64,000 bases of DNA from VRUE01 sp033856275 (GTDB taxonomy: Bacteria > Actinomycetota > Thermoleophilia > Solirubrobacterales > 70-9): the NCBI GenBank assembly GCA_033856275.1, contig JAWVFJ010000050.1, forward strand, positions 1 to 64,000, written 5' to 3'. The notes below the pieces were generated by a model. That model worked only from the letters and a program-made list of their open reading frames with translations. It was not told the origin of the DNA and did no database searches. The position numbers and the translations under genes were made by a program. The first letter of the stretch is position 1, and each line of letters opens with the position of its first letter. This document shows positions 1 to 7,784 of this stretch, one piece after another.

Positions 1-261
1 GTCGTCGAGCGCGCTCACGAGGTCGTACACGTCGCGCGGGTCGAACGGCAGTCGCTTCCCGCGTGCAGCCAGGCGGTAGATGATGTCGTGGGCGATCCGG
101 TCGCCCTCCTGCTCGCAGAGGAGGAGCTCCCTCGCCAGCGCTGCGTTCTCCGGGTAGTCGACGAGCAGGTCGCGCAGAAGGGTGCCCGCGCGCGCGACGT
201 TACGGCCGGATTCCTCCAGCATCTCGAGCAGCCGCTCGTCGCGGCGCCCGAACAGCCTCAC
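1..261 (-). CDS. DUF47 / PhoU-like phosphate transport regulator (partial, N-terminus only)
   Basis: The reading frame runs from a GTG at 261 to the window edge, 87 codons, so the C-terminus is missing. It starts MRLFGRRDERLLEMLEES, continues with a helical stretch, then CEQEGDRIAHDIIYRL and PFDPRDVYDLVSALDD. This is the DUF47 pattern: acidic metal-binding E/D residues in a PhoU-like four-helix bundle and the PFDRED-type motif. The family usually accompanies Pit-type low-affinity phosphate transporters and is thought to modulate them. The GTG overlaps the stop of the upstream response regulator by three bases (GTGA), which implies translational coupling. A pit gene would be expected beyond the left edge (inference). 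Confidence 0.8.
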   Translation of the reverse strand, partial: MRLFGRRDERLLEMLEESGRNVARAGTLLRDLLVDYPENAALARELLLCEQEGDRIAHDIIYRLAARGKRLPFDPRDVYDLVSALDD

Positions 262-1040
262 ACGCTCGCGGGGATGTCCGCGTTCTGGTCAACCGGCTCG
301 GGACGCTCGGGATCCGCGTCGAGGACCGGGATCTCGTCGGTCTCGGGGTCGAACCTGTAGCCGATGCCGAAGTGGGTGTGGATGTAACGCCAGCGCGGCG
401 AGGTCGTCTCGAGCTTCTGGCGCAGCTTGCGCACGAACACGTCGACCGAGCGGTCGCCGTGGGCCATCGCGTAGCCCCAGACGCGCTGGTAGATCGCCTC
501 GCGCTCGAGCACCTGCCCCTTGGTGTCGGCGAGCAGCTGCAGTAGCTCGAACTCGCGTCGGGTCAGGTCGAGGCTGCCCTCGCCGACGAACGCCTGGAAT
601 TGATCGGCGCGAATCTCGAGCTCGCCGACGACGAGCGGGCCAGTCTCGACCTCGGCCCGGCTGCGCCGGCGGCGACGGGAAACAGCCTCGATCCGCGCCA
701 TCACCTCCTCCGGGTGACAGGGCTTGCCGATCCAGTCATCGACGCCAAGCCTCAGTCCACGCACCCGTTGGGCGACGGTGGAGCGCCCGGTGCAGACGAT
801 CACGCCGAGGTCGGGCAGCATCTCGCAGATTCGCTCCAGGTAGTCCCAGGCTTCGTCGCCAAGCACCGCCATGTCGAGCAGCAGCGCGTTCAACTTCATC
901 GCCACCAGCTCTTGGGGGGGAATGGCGCTGCTCAGCACCCGCTGCTGCCAACCGGCGGCTTCGGTGCGCTTGGAGAGCACGGTGACGAAGCCACTGTCGT
1001 CATCGATTACCGCGAGGCGGATGGTCTGCTGTGGATTCAA
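258..1040 (-). CDS. OmpR/PhoB-family response regulator
   Basis: This 260-residue protein has a receiver domain at about residues 7-122: acidic cluster D13-D15, probable phospho-acceptor D56 in LLLDMAVLGDEAW, T84 in VIVCTGRS and K106 in GKPCHPEEV. A winged-helix DNA-binding domain follows at about 140-235, with LTRREFELLQLLA, RSVDVFVRKLRQKL and the GIGYRF hairpin. It is a transcription factor controlled by a histidine kinase. No kinase is adjacent, so it is orphan within this window. Its stop overlaps the start of the DUF47 gene, and a PHO-box-like direct repeat lies about 100 bp upstream, so a role in phosphate regulation is likely but not shown. Confidence 0.88.
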   Translation of the reverse strand: MNPQQTIRLAVIDDDSGFVTVLSKRTEAAGWQQRVLSSAIPPQELVAMKLNALLLDMAVLGDEAWDYLERICEMLPDLGVIVCTGRSTVAQRVRGLRLGVDDWIGKPCHPEEVMARIEAVSRRRRRSRAEVETGPLVVGELEIRADQFQAFVGEGSLDLTRREFELLQLLADTKGQVLEREAIYQRVWGYAMAHGDRSVDVFVRKLRQKLETTSPRWRYIHTHFGIGYRFDPETDEIPVLDADPERPEPVDQNADIPASV

Positions 1041-1137
1041 GTGGACGGCGCTGGTCTCTGGCGAAGGACTGACCGTTGCTGGAAGACGGGGGGATTGTAT
1101 GCGCCAGCGACGACGTGCGCAGTGCCAAAATCCCTGC

Positions 1138-1155
1138 GTTCACAGGATTTTCACA
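1138..1155 (+). promoter_or_regulatory. PHO-box-like direct repeat
   Basis: Two 7-base units, GTTCACA (1138-1144) and TTTCACA (1149-1155), are separated by 4 bases, giving an exact 11-base period. On the minus strand this reads CTGTGAA-AATC-CTGTGAA. The same architecture defines PhoB/PhoP operators, including the Streptomyces GTTCACC repeats. The site is about 100 bp upstream of the response-regulator/DUF47 operon. A weaker third unit (AATCGCC, 1160-1166) may follow. Confidence 0.5.
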
Positions 1156-1223
1156 GCTGAATCGCCCTAATTTGCGGAAAGTCATCACAGGACCTCCTCA
1201 GGGGATTCTCTGGATGTTCACTG

Positions 1224-1447
1224 CGAGAGGGGAGTTCGCCGCCAGAATTCGAGCCTCACGAGACTCCTCTCTCGTCACCGCGAACGGCCCACTGCCCCGG
1301 GCCGTTCGCCATTTTGGGAGGTCTCTGGGGAGACGACGATCAGGTGGCCCGAAGGGGAGATCGGCAGGAACTCAGGCCCTGGACGATCCTCAGCAGCAGG
1401 GCCTCTAGCTCAGACATTGGCGGGGCATCCTAAGGGGCATCCCCCGC
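1224..1447 (+). other. Intergenic region rich in RNA-like hairpins (function unknown)
   Basis: The 416-base gap 1041-1456 has no supportable gene. From 1224 it folds strongly: 12-bp arms at 1224-1235/1263-1274 (one G-U pair), 11-bp arms at 1280-1290/1299-1309, 8-bp arms at 1374-1381/1397-1404, and 6-bp arms at 1420-1425/1442-1447. On the plus strand, CCCGAAGGGG (about 1348-1356) and AACTCAGGC (1369-1377) followed by GGAC faintly recall a glycine aptamer, but the match is incomplete. It could be a leader of the small membrane-protein gene that follows, or a small RNA. Confidence 0.3.
1280..1309 (+). terminator. Strong GC hairpin, terminator-like
   Basis: A perfect 11-bp stem (1280-1290 with 1299-1309) with an 8-base loop is followed on the plus strand by CATTTTGG, a short T tract. 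No annotated plus-strand gene ends just before it. It may therefore end an unrecognised transcript or act as an attenuator for the downstream gene. Confidence 0.35.
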
Positions 1448-1456
1448 GCTGCTAGA

Positions 1457-1714
1457 TTGCCACGCGTGAACCGCTCGCTTCGCATTGTGGCCGCTGCCTC
1501 GATGGCGCTGACGGCGTTGCTGCTCGCCGCGCCGATGGCTTTGGCCGACAACGGAGTCGGCCTCGCCGGTCCGACGACCGACAAGACGATCACCTTCTTC
1601 TGCTTCGGCGTGATCGCCTTCTTCGCGATCCTCGTCATCGTGCTGTCCCTGATCCAGGGCCGGCTCGAGGCGCGCAAGGAACGGCGTAGGTACGACCTCG
1701 AACGCTACGGCTGA
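1457..1714 (+). CDS. Small secreted/membrane protein, unknown function
   Basis: The predicted protein has 85 residues from a TTG at 1457. A GTG at 1466 would remove three residues. It has a positively charged N-terminus, a hydrophobic signal-type segment at about 10-30 ending AAPMALA, and a second transmembrane helix at about 46-66 (FFCFGVIAFFAILVIVLSL). The tail is short and highly charged (RLEARKERRRYDLERYG) and probably cytoplasmic. I do not recognise the family. It ends 5 bp from the convergent HD-domain gene. No clear ribosome binding site is visible, so the start is uncertain. Confidence 0.6.
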   Translation: MPRVNRSLRIVAAASMALTALLLAAPMALADNGVGLAGPTTDKTITFFCFGVIAFFAILVIVLSLIQGRLEARKERRRYDLERYG

Positions 1715-1719
1715 GCGGC

Positions 1720-2568
1720 TCAGTCCAGCCGGAAGCCGCTGAGCAGACGTTTCTCGGTCTCCCCCTCGATCTCAGCGACCACTTCGACCTTGCCCTCGAG
1801 TGGAGTGCCGCGGATCTTGGTCGCCAACAGGTCGTCGACCTGGAAGATGCCAGCCGAGTTATTCAGCTCAATCTCGATCCGCACCGGCCGGGTTTCCCCC
1901 GCCTCTATTCGCACCTCGTCGACTGCCGCCGCGGAGATCGAGTGGATTCCCTCCTGGCCCGCTTCGATAGGCAGCCGTGTCCGCCCCTGCGCCATATCTA
2001 GCGCGTCTGCGACCCGCACCACCCCTGCCTCGAGCGTGTAGGGCTCGCCGCGGCCGCGATGCCCAATGATCGCGTGCAGGATCTCTGAAGCCACAATCGT
2101 CCGCTCTGGCTGTCGGTAGGAGTCGGCAAGCAACCGCTCTAGAGCACTGTTGGCGAGGAAGAGGCTGTAGGCCTCGTGATCCTGCCGATGAATCGACATA
2201 CCGACGTCGTGAAGCAGGGCTCCGCCGGCGACAATCACCTCCGCGTCTCTAGGCGACATCCCGTGGTCGGCGACGACAGCGGGCTCCACTCCCACCTTGA
2301 GCAACAGTCGCAGCAGACGCAGGGCGATGTTCAGCACGATCTGCATGTGGACCCAGGAGTGGTCTGACATCCCCAGCCGCTCCGCGTGGACCTGGGTCAT
2401 GTACCACCAAGCACGTACCTGCTCGTCCTCATTTACAGCGTCTAGAAATGACTCAAGCTTCCGGTTACCCCGCGTCGGCGCGCGAACCTTGGCCTCAGCA
2501 ATCGCATCCCGAGGCGGCTTCCGGCTAGGTCCCTGCGGATCAGGAGTCGGGACACGCTCGCCGTTCAT
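1720..2568 (-). CDS. HD-domain metal-dependent phosphohydrolase
   Basis: This 282-residue soluble protein carries HD-superfamily residues in order: H70 and H74 (HSWVH), H120-D121 in GGALLHDVGMSIHR, H127/H131, H165/H170 and a late aspartate in VADALDMAQGR (about 188-191). It looks like the archaeal/actinobacterial HD hydrolase group without GGDEF or other signalling domains. The C-terminal third (about 205-282) is beta-rich and of unknown role. The substrate is unknown, with nucleotides or phosphate esters typical of the superfamily. It follows the Rpf-like gene on the same strand, but a strong hairpin separates them. Confidence 0.75.
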   Translation of the reverse strand: MNGERVPTPDPQGPSRKPPRDAIAEAKVRAPTRGNRKLESFLDAVNEDEQVRAWWYMTQVHAERLGMSDHSWVHMQIVLNIALRLLRLLLKVGVEPAVVADHGMSPRDAEVIVAGGALLHDVGMSIHRQDHEAYSLFLANSALERLLADSYRQPERTIVASEILHAIIGHRGRGEPYTLEAGVVRVADALDMAQGRTRLPIEAGQEGIHSISAAAVDEVRIEAGETRPVRIEIELNNSAGIFQVDDLLATKIRGTPLEGKVEVVAEIEGETEKRLLSGFRLD

Positions 2569-2621
2569 CGCCGCGAATCGTAGGGAAGAGTTCGGGTGCC
2601 CCTCTCTGAACCCCGCCGTGG

Positions 2622-2658
2622 GAAGGGTCGGGCACCGGGGAGCGGCACCCGACCCTTC
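2622..2658 (-). terminator. 11-bp perfect hairpin downstream of the Rpf-like gene
   Basis: Arms at 2622-2632 and 2648-2658 are perfectly complementary with a 15-base loop. An additional 9-bp inverted pair, 2592-2600 with 2644-2652, allows an alternative fold. It sits between the stop of the Rpf-like gene (2668) and the start of the HD gene (2568). There is no T tract, so it may be a stabilising 3' structure or a palindromic repeat rather than an intrinsic terminator. Confidence 0.4.
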
Positions 2659-2667
2659 TCTAAGGGA

Positions 2668-3159
2668 CTAGCCGCAGACTGGCCAGGGGCTGGAGCCGGA
2701 CTGCGCATAGAGGAGAGCCGCACGGTAGTCCTGCTCTTGCTCGGGGGCTGCCGCCGGGTCGCCGGAGCCGCCGACGGATTCCCAGGTGCCGAAGTCGAAC
2801 TGGTACTTGCCGCGGTAGGTGCCGTCGGAAGAGACAGCGGTGGGGTCGCTGCCGGACTCGCAGGCTCCGATCGCGTCGAGAGTTTCCTGCGAGACGCCGC
2901 CCGGAAGGCTGGCGAAGAGCTGGCGGCGTTCGCGGCGGATTCGGTTACGACGGACCTCTTCGAGATGGGCCACCGTAACTCGGATAGTGCGGTGGAACCT
3001 CACCGTCGATCGCCGAAGGACTGAGAGCTTGGCCGGTATCGCATCGGCAACGCCAAGTCGGCGAGATGACCCTCCACTGTTGCCGGCGGCTAGGGCAGCG
3101 GCGGGGAAAGCGATGCAGAGGATTAGGACAGGAACGAAATATGTGCGTTTTGTGAGCAA
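2668..3159 (-). CDS. Rpf-like secreted transglycosylase-type muralytic enzyme
   Basis: This 163-residue protein has a signal peptide (about 1-25, ending AALAAG), a basic helical linker, and a C-terminal resuscitation-promoting-factor fold at about 92-163. The fold shows GACESGSDP with the catalytic glutamate E101, GTYRGKYQFDFGTW, and the terminal WPVCG. C100 and C162 probably form the conserved disulphide. Rpf enzymes cleave peptidoglycan and help cells resume growth. The start is a TTG and no good ribosome binding site is seen. A CRP/GlxR-like site lies about 40 bp upstream, and rpf genes of other actinobacteria are controlled by that regulator family. Confidence 0.82.
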   Translation of the reverse strand: MLTKRTYFVPVLILCIAFPAAALAAGNSGGSSRRLGVADAIPAKLSVLRRSTVRFHRTIRVTVAHLEEVRRNRIRRERRQLFASLPGGVSQETLDAIGACESGSDPTAVSSDGTYRGKYQFDFGTWESVGGSGDPAAAPEQEQDYRAALLYAQSGSSPWPVCG

Positions 3160-3193
3160 GCGCGGGACCGTGCCGGTATTTGCGGCAACCGAA

Positions 3194-3209
3194 CGTGATC
3201 GCGCTCACA
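3194..3209 (-). promoter_or_regulatory. CRP/GlxR-type operator upstream of the Rpf-like gene
   Basis: CGTGATCGCGCTCACA matches the consensus TGTGA-N6-TCACA at 9 of 10 specified bases. It is centred about 42 bp before the rpf-like start codon in the divergent gap with purU. In Mycobacterium (Rv3676) and Corynebacterium (GlxR), cAMP-dependent regulators bind such sites in front of rpf genes. Activation or repression cannot be decided without the transcription start. Confidence 0.5.
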
Positions 3210-3329
3210 GTCCTCACATATTGCGTGCCGTCTGCAACGAGCTTAGGCACGATGTGTGATCTGCCACTTCAGCATGGAACAGATCCTGCACTCGAAAGCT
3301 AGAAACTTGGCGGGAAGCGGGATGATCCC

Positions 3330-4181
3330 GTGATCGCTGCGACGCCGACAACGCGCCTGCTGCTCGCTTGCCCTGACCGGCCCGGGCTAATCGCCGCCGT
3401 CAGCGGCTTCCTCGCCGAGGCCGGACTCAATATCGTCGACGCAGACCAGCACTCGAGCAACGAGGGTCGCTTCTTCATGCGCATGGTCTTCGACGCGGTG
3501 CCCGAGGGCGAGCGCGAGGAGGTCTACCGCCGATTCGAGGAGGAGATTGCCAAGCGCTTTGAGATGGACTATCGCCTTGCCGAGTCGAGCGAGCGCAAGC
3601 GACTGGCAATCATGGTCTCGCGTGAAGACCACTGCCTCTCAGACCTGCTCTGGCGCTGGCGCAGCGGCGAGCTGGGGGCCGAGATCGTCGCCGTTGTCTC
3701 CAACCACCCCGAGCACGGCGAGCAGGTCGCCTCGCTCGGGCTTCCCTTTCATCATGTCCCGGTTGAGGCGAGCGCCAAAGAGAAGGCGGAGGCGCGCATC
3801 CTGGAGCTGCTCGCCGGCATCGACCTGCTCGTCCTCGCGCGCTATATGCAGATCCTTTCCGGCGACTTTCTTACCCAGCTCGACGCCCCGGCGATCAACA
3901 TCCACCACAGCTTCCTGCCTGCCTTCGTTGGCGCCGATCCCTACCGCCGCGCCCACGAGCGTGGCGTCAAGCTAATCGGCGCTACAGCCCACTACGTGAC
4001 CGAGGAACTCGACGCCGGTCCGATCATCGATCAGGACGTGACCCGGGTCAGCCACCGCGACGAGGTCGTCGACCTGGAGCGGATCGGCCGCGACATCGAG
4101 CGACTCGTCCTCGCCCGCGCGGTCAAGGCGCACCTCGACGATCGCGTTCTCTTGGACGGCGCCCGCACAATCGTCTTCTGA
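3330..4181 (+). CDS. purU: Formyltetrahydrofolate deformylase
   Basis: The 283-residue enzyme hydrolyses 10-formyl-THF to formate and THF, balancing one-carbon pools and supplying formate for purine synthesis. An N-terminal ACT domain (about 8-85, CPDRPGLIAAVSGFLAEAGLNI) precedes a formyltransferase fold. Catalytic residues are visible: N190 and H192 in INIHHSFLPAF, and D228 in EELDAGPIIDQD. The length matches the family. It starts with GTG at 3330 and is transcribed alone, divergent from the Rpf-like gene. Confidence 0.93.
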   Translation: MIAATPTTRLLLACPDRPGLIAAVSGFLAEAGLNIVDADQHSSNEGRFFMRMVFDAVPEGEREEVYRRFEEEIAKRFEMDYRLAESSERKRLAIMVSREDHCLSDLLWRWRSGELGAEIVAVVSNHPEHGEQVASLGLPFHHVPVEASAKEKAEARILELLAGIDLLVLARYMQILSGDFLTQLDAPAINIHHSFLPAFVGADPYRRAHERGVKLIGATAHYVTEELDAGPIIDQDVTRVSHRDEVVDLERIGRDIERLVLARAVKAHLDDRVLLDGARTIVF

Positions 4182-4198
4182 GAGCCTCCTTGGTCCGA

Positions 4199-4216
4199 AC
4201 TGGCTGGTCAGCCAGT
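4199..4216 (+). promoter_or_regulatory. Perfect 18-bp palindrome overlapping the P450 promoter region
   Basis: ACTGGCTG-GT-CAGCCAGT has perfect 8-bp arms and a 2-bp centre, so it cannot form a normal RNA hairpin and looks like a dimeric repressor operator of TetR type. A TATTCT -10-like hexamer follows at 4220-4225, about 9 bp before the GTG at 4234. The palindrome therefore covers the space between -35 and -10. No TetR gene is nearby. Confidence 0.45.
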
Positions 4217-4233
4217 CGATATTCTATGGTGCG

Positions 4234-5595
4234 GTGTCGATGGAGCAGGCAACGATTCCGCACGTCCACGCCACGGCGACAGCGCGTACCGGTCCGCCGC
4301 CTGGCTCGAAAGCCCCCAGAGTTCTGCAGGCACTGCGCTACGCGCGCGACCCGCTCGGCTTCCTGGTCCAGCTGCAGCGCCGCTACGGGGACATCTTCAG
4401 TCTCTCCTTTCCCTTCTTCGGCCGGCTCTACTACGTCGCCGACCCAGCGCTGGTCAAAGCGTTGTTTACTGGCCCTCCGGAGCAATTTCACGCCGGCGAG
4501 GCCAACGCCACGGTGCTCGAGCCGGCACTTGGCCCGAACTCCGTGCTGACCCTCGACGACGCCCCCCACATGCAGCAGCGCAAGCTGCTCCTCCCCCCCT
4601 TCCACGGCGAGCGCATCCGCGGCTACGGCGAGCTGATCCGCGAGACGACCCGCAAGCAGATGGAGAGCTGGCCGGTCGGCGAGCCCTTCGCGCTGCGGCC
4701 CCACACGCAGCGGATCACCCTGGCGGTGATCATGCGCGCCGTCTTCGGTGTCCACGACGAGGAGCGCCTCGCTCGTTTCGAGGGACTGATCGACGACTTC
4801 AGTAAGCGGGTCGGCCTGATCACTACCTTCCCCGCCCTGCGCCGCAACTTCGGCCCCGGCAGCCCTTGGCCGCGCTTCCTGCGCTCACGCGCAGCGCTCG
4901 ACGAGTTCATCTACGAGGAGATCGGCCTGCGCCGCAAGGAGGTCGAAGCGGGCGAGGAGGGTCACGACGACGTCCTTTCGCTGCTGCTGCGGGCCCGCCA
5001 CGACGACGGCAGCCCGCTTCGCGACGAGGAGCTGCGCGACGAGCTCGTCACCGTGCTCGGCGCTGGCCACGAGACCACGGCGACGGGCCTCGCCTGGGCA
5101 ATGGAGCGGCTGCTGCGCTCACCGCGGGTGTTGAGCAAGCTGCGCGAGTCGATCGCCGCCGGCGAGGACGATTACCTCGAAGCGACGGTGAAAGAGACGC
5201 TGCGGGCGCGACCGGTGATCGTCGACGTTGCGCGCCGGCTCACCGCGCCGGCCGAGATCGGCGGCTACGAGCTGCCCAAGGGCAGCTTCGTGATGGCGGC
5301 GATCGCCGCCCTGCACTACCGCGAGGACCTCTTTCCCCAGCCCGAGGAGTTCCGGCCCGAGCGCTTCCTGGAGGGAAAGGCCGATAACTACGCTTGGATC
5401 CCCTTCGGGGGCGGCGTGCGGCGCTGCATCGGCGCTGCCTTCGCCGAATACGAGATGCGGATCGTCCTGCGCGAGTTCGTCGAGCGCGCCGATCTCAGCG
5501 CTCCCGACCCCACGCCGGAGGCGGTCAAGGTCCGCAATATCACCCTGGCCCCGGGCAAGGGCACGCTGGTCAGGCTGGATCGCCCGCTGCGCTGA
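4234..5595 (+). CDS. Cytochrome P450
   Basis: This soluble 453-residue haem monooxygenase has the I-helix oxygen-binding motif GAGHETTAT (276-284), the ExxR motif ETLR (321-324), a PERF-type segment (FRPERF, about 373-378) and the haem loop FGGGVRRCIG with ligand C398. It begins at GTG 4234, with an ATG two codons later. The mRNA may be nearly leaderless. No ferredoxin or reductase gene is adjacent, so redox partners are elsewhere and the substrate is unknown. The 3' end overlaps the convergent ABC-F gene by 26 bp. Confidence 0.92.
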   Translation: MSMEQATIPHVHATATARTGPPPGSKAPRVLQALRYARDPLGFLVQLQRRYGDIFSLSFPFFGRLYYVADPALVKALFTGPPEQFHAGEANATVLEPALGPNSVLTLDDAPHMQQRKLLLPPFHGERIRGYGELIRETTRKQMESWPVGEPFALRPHTQRITLAVIMRAVFGVHDEERLARFEGLIDDFSKRVGLITTFPALRRNFGPGSPWPRFLRSRAALDEFIYEEIGLRRKEVEAGEEGHDDVLSLLLRARHDDGSPLRDEELRDELVTVLGAGHETTATGLAWAMERLLRSPRVLSKLRESIAAGEDDYLEATVKETLRARPVIVDVARRLTAPAEIGGYELPKGSFVMAAIAALHYREDLFPQPEEFRPERFLEGKADNYAWIPFGGGVRRCIGAAFAEYEMRIVLREFVERADLSAPDPTPEAVKVRNITLAPGKGTLVRLDRPLR

Positions 5596-7483
5596 CCGCC
5601 CGTTCGGCTTCCTCCCACTGCGCATACAGCTCGGCAACCTTGCGTTTTGCCTCCTCGTGGCGCTCGCTCGCCCGCTCGGACTTGTCCGGCGTCGACCAGG
5701 TCGTGGGATCGGAGAGCTCGTCCTCCACCGCACGCAACTTGTCCTCGGCGGCCTCGATCTTCTCCGCCAGCCGGCTCGCCTTGCGCGCCGCTCGCTGCGC
5801 TACCAGTGCTGGGCGCTGCCGCTTCCCTCCTCCTCTCGCCGACCGCTTCGCCGCGGCGGCGGCTGCGGAGGCCGCTTCCTCGTCTTCCTCGCGACGGCGC
5901 TGGTAGGCGGCCCAACCGCTCGGATAACTGTGCAGCTCACCGTCTTCGCAGACGACCGTACGGCTGCCGACCGCCTCGAGCAGGGCACGGTCGTGGGAGA
6001 CGAGGATGACGGCGCCTTCGAAGGCGGAGAGCGCGTCCTCGAGCGCCTCGCGGCTCTCGATGTCGAGATGGTTGGTCGGCTCGTCGAGGATCAAGACGTT
6101 GGCCCCAGAAGCGACGAGGATCGCCAGCGAGAGGCGGCGCTGCTCGCCACCCGATATGTCGTCGAGGGATTTCTCCACGTCGGCTCCCGAGAAGAGGAAA
6201 CCGCCGAGCAGGTCGCGAGCCTTCTGGCCGCTGAGACCGGTTTCCCGCTGGGCCGCATCGAGAACCGTGCCCTCCCCCGCCGCCGTCTCGGCGTGCTGGG
6301 AGAGGTAGCCGATCTTGACGTTGTGGCCAGTCCGCACCGAACCGGCGGCCGGCTCGCGCTGGCCCGCGAGAGTCTCGATCAGTGTCGTCTTGCCGGCTCC
6401 ATTTGGCCCAACGAGGACGGCGTGTTCGCCGCGCTCGACTTCGAGGTTGGCGCCGGCAAGCAGCGTGCGGCCGGGCACCTCGATCGTCGCCCCTACCAGT
6501 TTCAGCACGACCCGGCCAGGCCGCTCCGGCGTGACGAAGGAGAAGCGCAGGTTGCGGCGATCGCGCGCTTCGGCCTTGACCCCGTCGCGCTTGATTTTCT
6601 CGATTTGCTTCAGCCGCGACTGCGCCTGTTTCGCCTTAGTCGCCTTGTAGCGAAAGCGCTCGACGAAGCGCTCCATCCGCTCGATCTCCGCCCGCTGACG
6701 CTCGATCGCCTTGCCGCGGGCGATCTCGCGCGCCGCCTGTTCCTTGCGCCAGGCGTGCCAGGGACCGGCGAAGAAACGGCCGCGCTGGGCCTCGAGCTCC
6801 AGCACCGAGGTACCGACCGCCTCGAGGAACCAGCGATCGTGGGCGACGAGGACGACGGCGGCGTCGAGATCGACGAGGTAGCGCTCCAGCCATTCCAGCG
6901 AGGGAATGTCGAGATGGTTCGTCGGCTCGTCGAGCAGCAACAGGTCGGGACGGGTAGCGAGGGCGCGGGCGAGCGAGGCACGGGTCAGCTCGCCGCCGGA
7001 GAAGGTCGAGAGCTCTCGCGCCGAGGCCTCCTCCCCGAAGCCGAGCCCGCCGAGCACCGCGAGGACGTCGTCGCGCCAGCGATAGCCGCCGCCCGCTTCG
7101 AGGCGCTGCTGCGCCGCCGAGTAGGCACGCATCGTCTCCTCGTCGGGCTCCCCGACACCCATAGCCGCCTCCAGCCGCGCCAGCTCGGCCTCGGTCTCCT
7201 CCATGTCCGCACGGCCCGAGAAGACGTAGTCACCGAGCGAGACCGCGGCGTCGCGTGGCGGGCGCTGGTCGTGCAGCGCCACCCGCGCGCCTTTCTGCAG
7301 GGCGATACTGCCCGAGTCCGGCGCTCGCTCGCCGGCCAGCACCCGCAGCAGGGTCGACTTGCCGACCCCGTTGCGCCCCGAGAGCGTCATCCGCTCGCGC
7401 GGCTCGAGCTTGAAGGAGACGTCGGCGAAGAGCAGCTTTCCGCCCGCGTAGAGATCGATCGTGGTTGCTGTGGCGATGGCCAT
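5570..7483 (-). CDS. ABC-F family ATPase (ribosome-associated type)
   Basis: The 637-residue protein has two ABC domains and no transmembrane segments. Domain 1 has Walker A GRNGVGKST (about 37-45), signature SGGELTRASL and LLLDEPTNHLD. Domain 2 has VGPNGAGKTT, signature SGGEQRRLSL and LILDEPTNHLD. A charged linker sits between them, and a C-terminal coiled-coil (about 560-630) resembles the Uup/YdiF tail. ABC-F proteins act on the ribosomal E site as translation factors or antibiotic-protection proteins. Nothing here distinguishes the two. It converges with the P450 gene. Confidence 0.9.
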   Translation of the reverse strand: MAIATATTIDLYAGGKLLFADVSFKLEPRERMTLSGRNGVGKSTLLRVLAGERAPDSGSIALQKGARVALHDQRPPRDAAVSLGDYVFSGRADMEETEAELARLEAAMGVGEPDEETMRAYSAAQQRLEAGGGYRWRDDVLAVLGGLGFGEEASARELSTFSGGELTRASLARALATRPDLLLLDEPTNHLDIPSLEWLERYLVDLDAAVVLVAHDRWFLEAVGTSVLELEAQRGRFFAGPWHAWRKEQAAREIARGKAIERQRAEIERMERFVERFRYKATKAKQAQSRLKQIEKIKRDGVKAEARDRRNLRFSFVTPERPGRVVLKLVGATIEVPGRTLLAGANLEVERGEHAVLVGPNGAGKTTLIETLAGQREPAAGSVRTGHNVKIGYLSQHAETAAGEGTVLDAAQRETGLSGQKARDLLGGFLFSGADVEKSLDDISGGEQRRLSLAILVASGANVLILDEPTNHLDIESREALEDALSAFEGAVILVSHDRALLEAVGSRTVVCEDGELHSYPSGWAAYQRRREEDEEAASAAAAAAKRSARGGGKRQRPALVAQRAARKASRLAEKIEAAEDKLRAVEDELSDPTTWSTPDKSERASERHEEAKRKVAELYAQWEEAERAVSAAGDPA

Positions 7484-7538
7484 GGCGCTCCTGACATTAC
7501 GCAGCTTGCTGAGCGCGGGCGATGCGTAAGCTGCTGAC

Positions 7539-7727
7539 GTGGAACGAGAGCGGTTGCAGGCGATCCAGGCGCCATTGAAGGAACGCTACCGCGAGGCGTC
7601 GGGCGCCGCCGTGGTCACACTCTGCGCCAAAGGTGGGACGCTGCTGAAGCTGATCGAGCGCTACTGCGTCGTCTTCCAGACTCTGGCCAGTCCGCCTGGG
7701 CTGTCGGCGACGCTCACGACCGCCTAG
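7539..7727 (+). pseudogene. OsmC-family remnant with internal deletion
   Basis: The 62-codon frame begins MERERLQAIQAPLKERYREA, which resembles the start of short OsmC/Ohr-type peroxidases. It then jumps to LLKLIERYCVVFQTLASPP, which resembles the C-terminal catalytic-cysteine region. Roughly 80-100 residues between them, including the first redox cysteine, are missing in frame. An intact member is about 140-170 residues. It cannot be a functional thiol peroxidase in this form. Confidence 0.6.
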
Positions 7728-7784
7728 GGACGGCGTTGGGGGGGCCACTGCGACATCTCGGTGAGCTCGCCAAAGCGCGACTGA

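Noticed and set aside
1321..1404. Glycine riboswitch
   Set aside because: Only CGAAGGGG and AACTCAGGC resemble the aptamer; the CUCUCAGG core is shortened and no glycine gene follows, so it is reported only as a structured region.
3160..3329. c-di-AMP (ydaO-type) riboswitch upstream of the Rpf-like gene
   Set aside because: Such riboswitches precede many actinobacterial rpf genes, but none of the conserved core bases could be located here; the CRP-like site is better supported.
5657..7537. A 626-codon plus-strand reading frame opposite the ABC-F gene
   Set aside because: It is antisense to an intact ABC-F gene and has no domain; long antisense frames are normal at this GC content.
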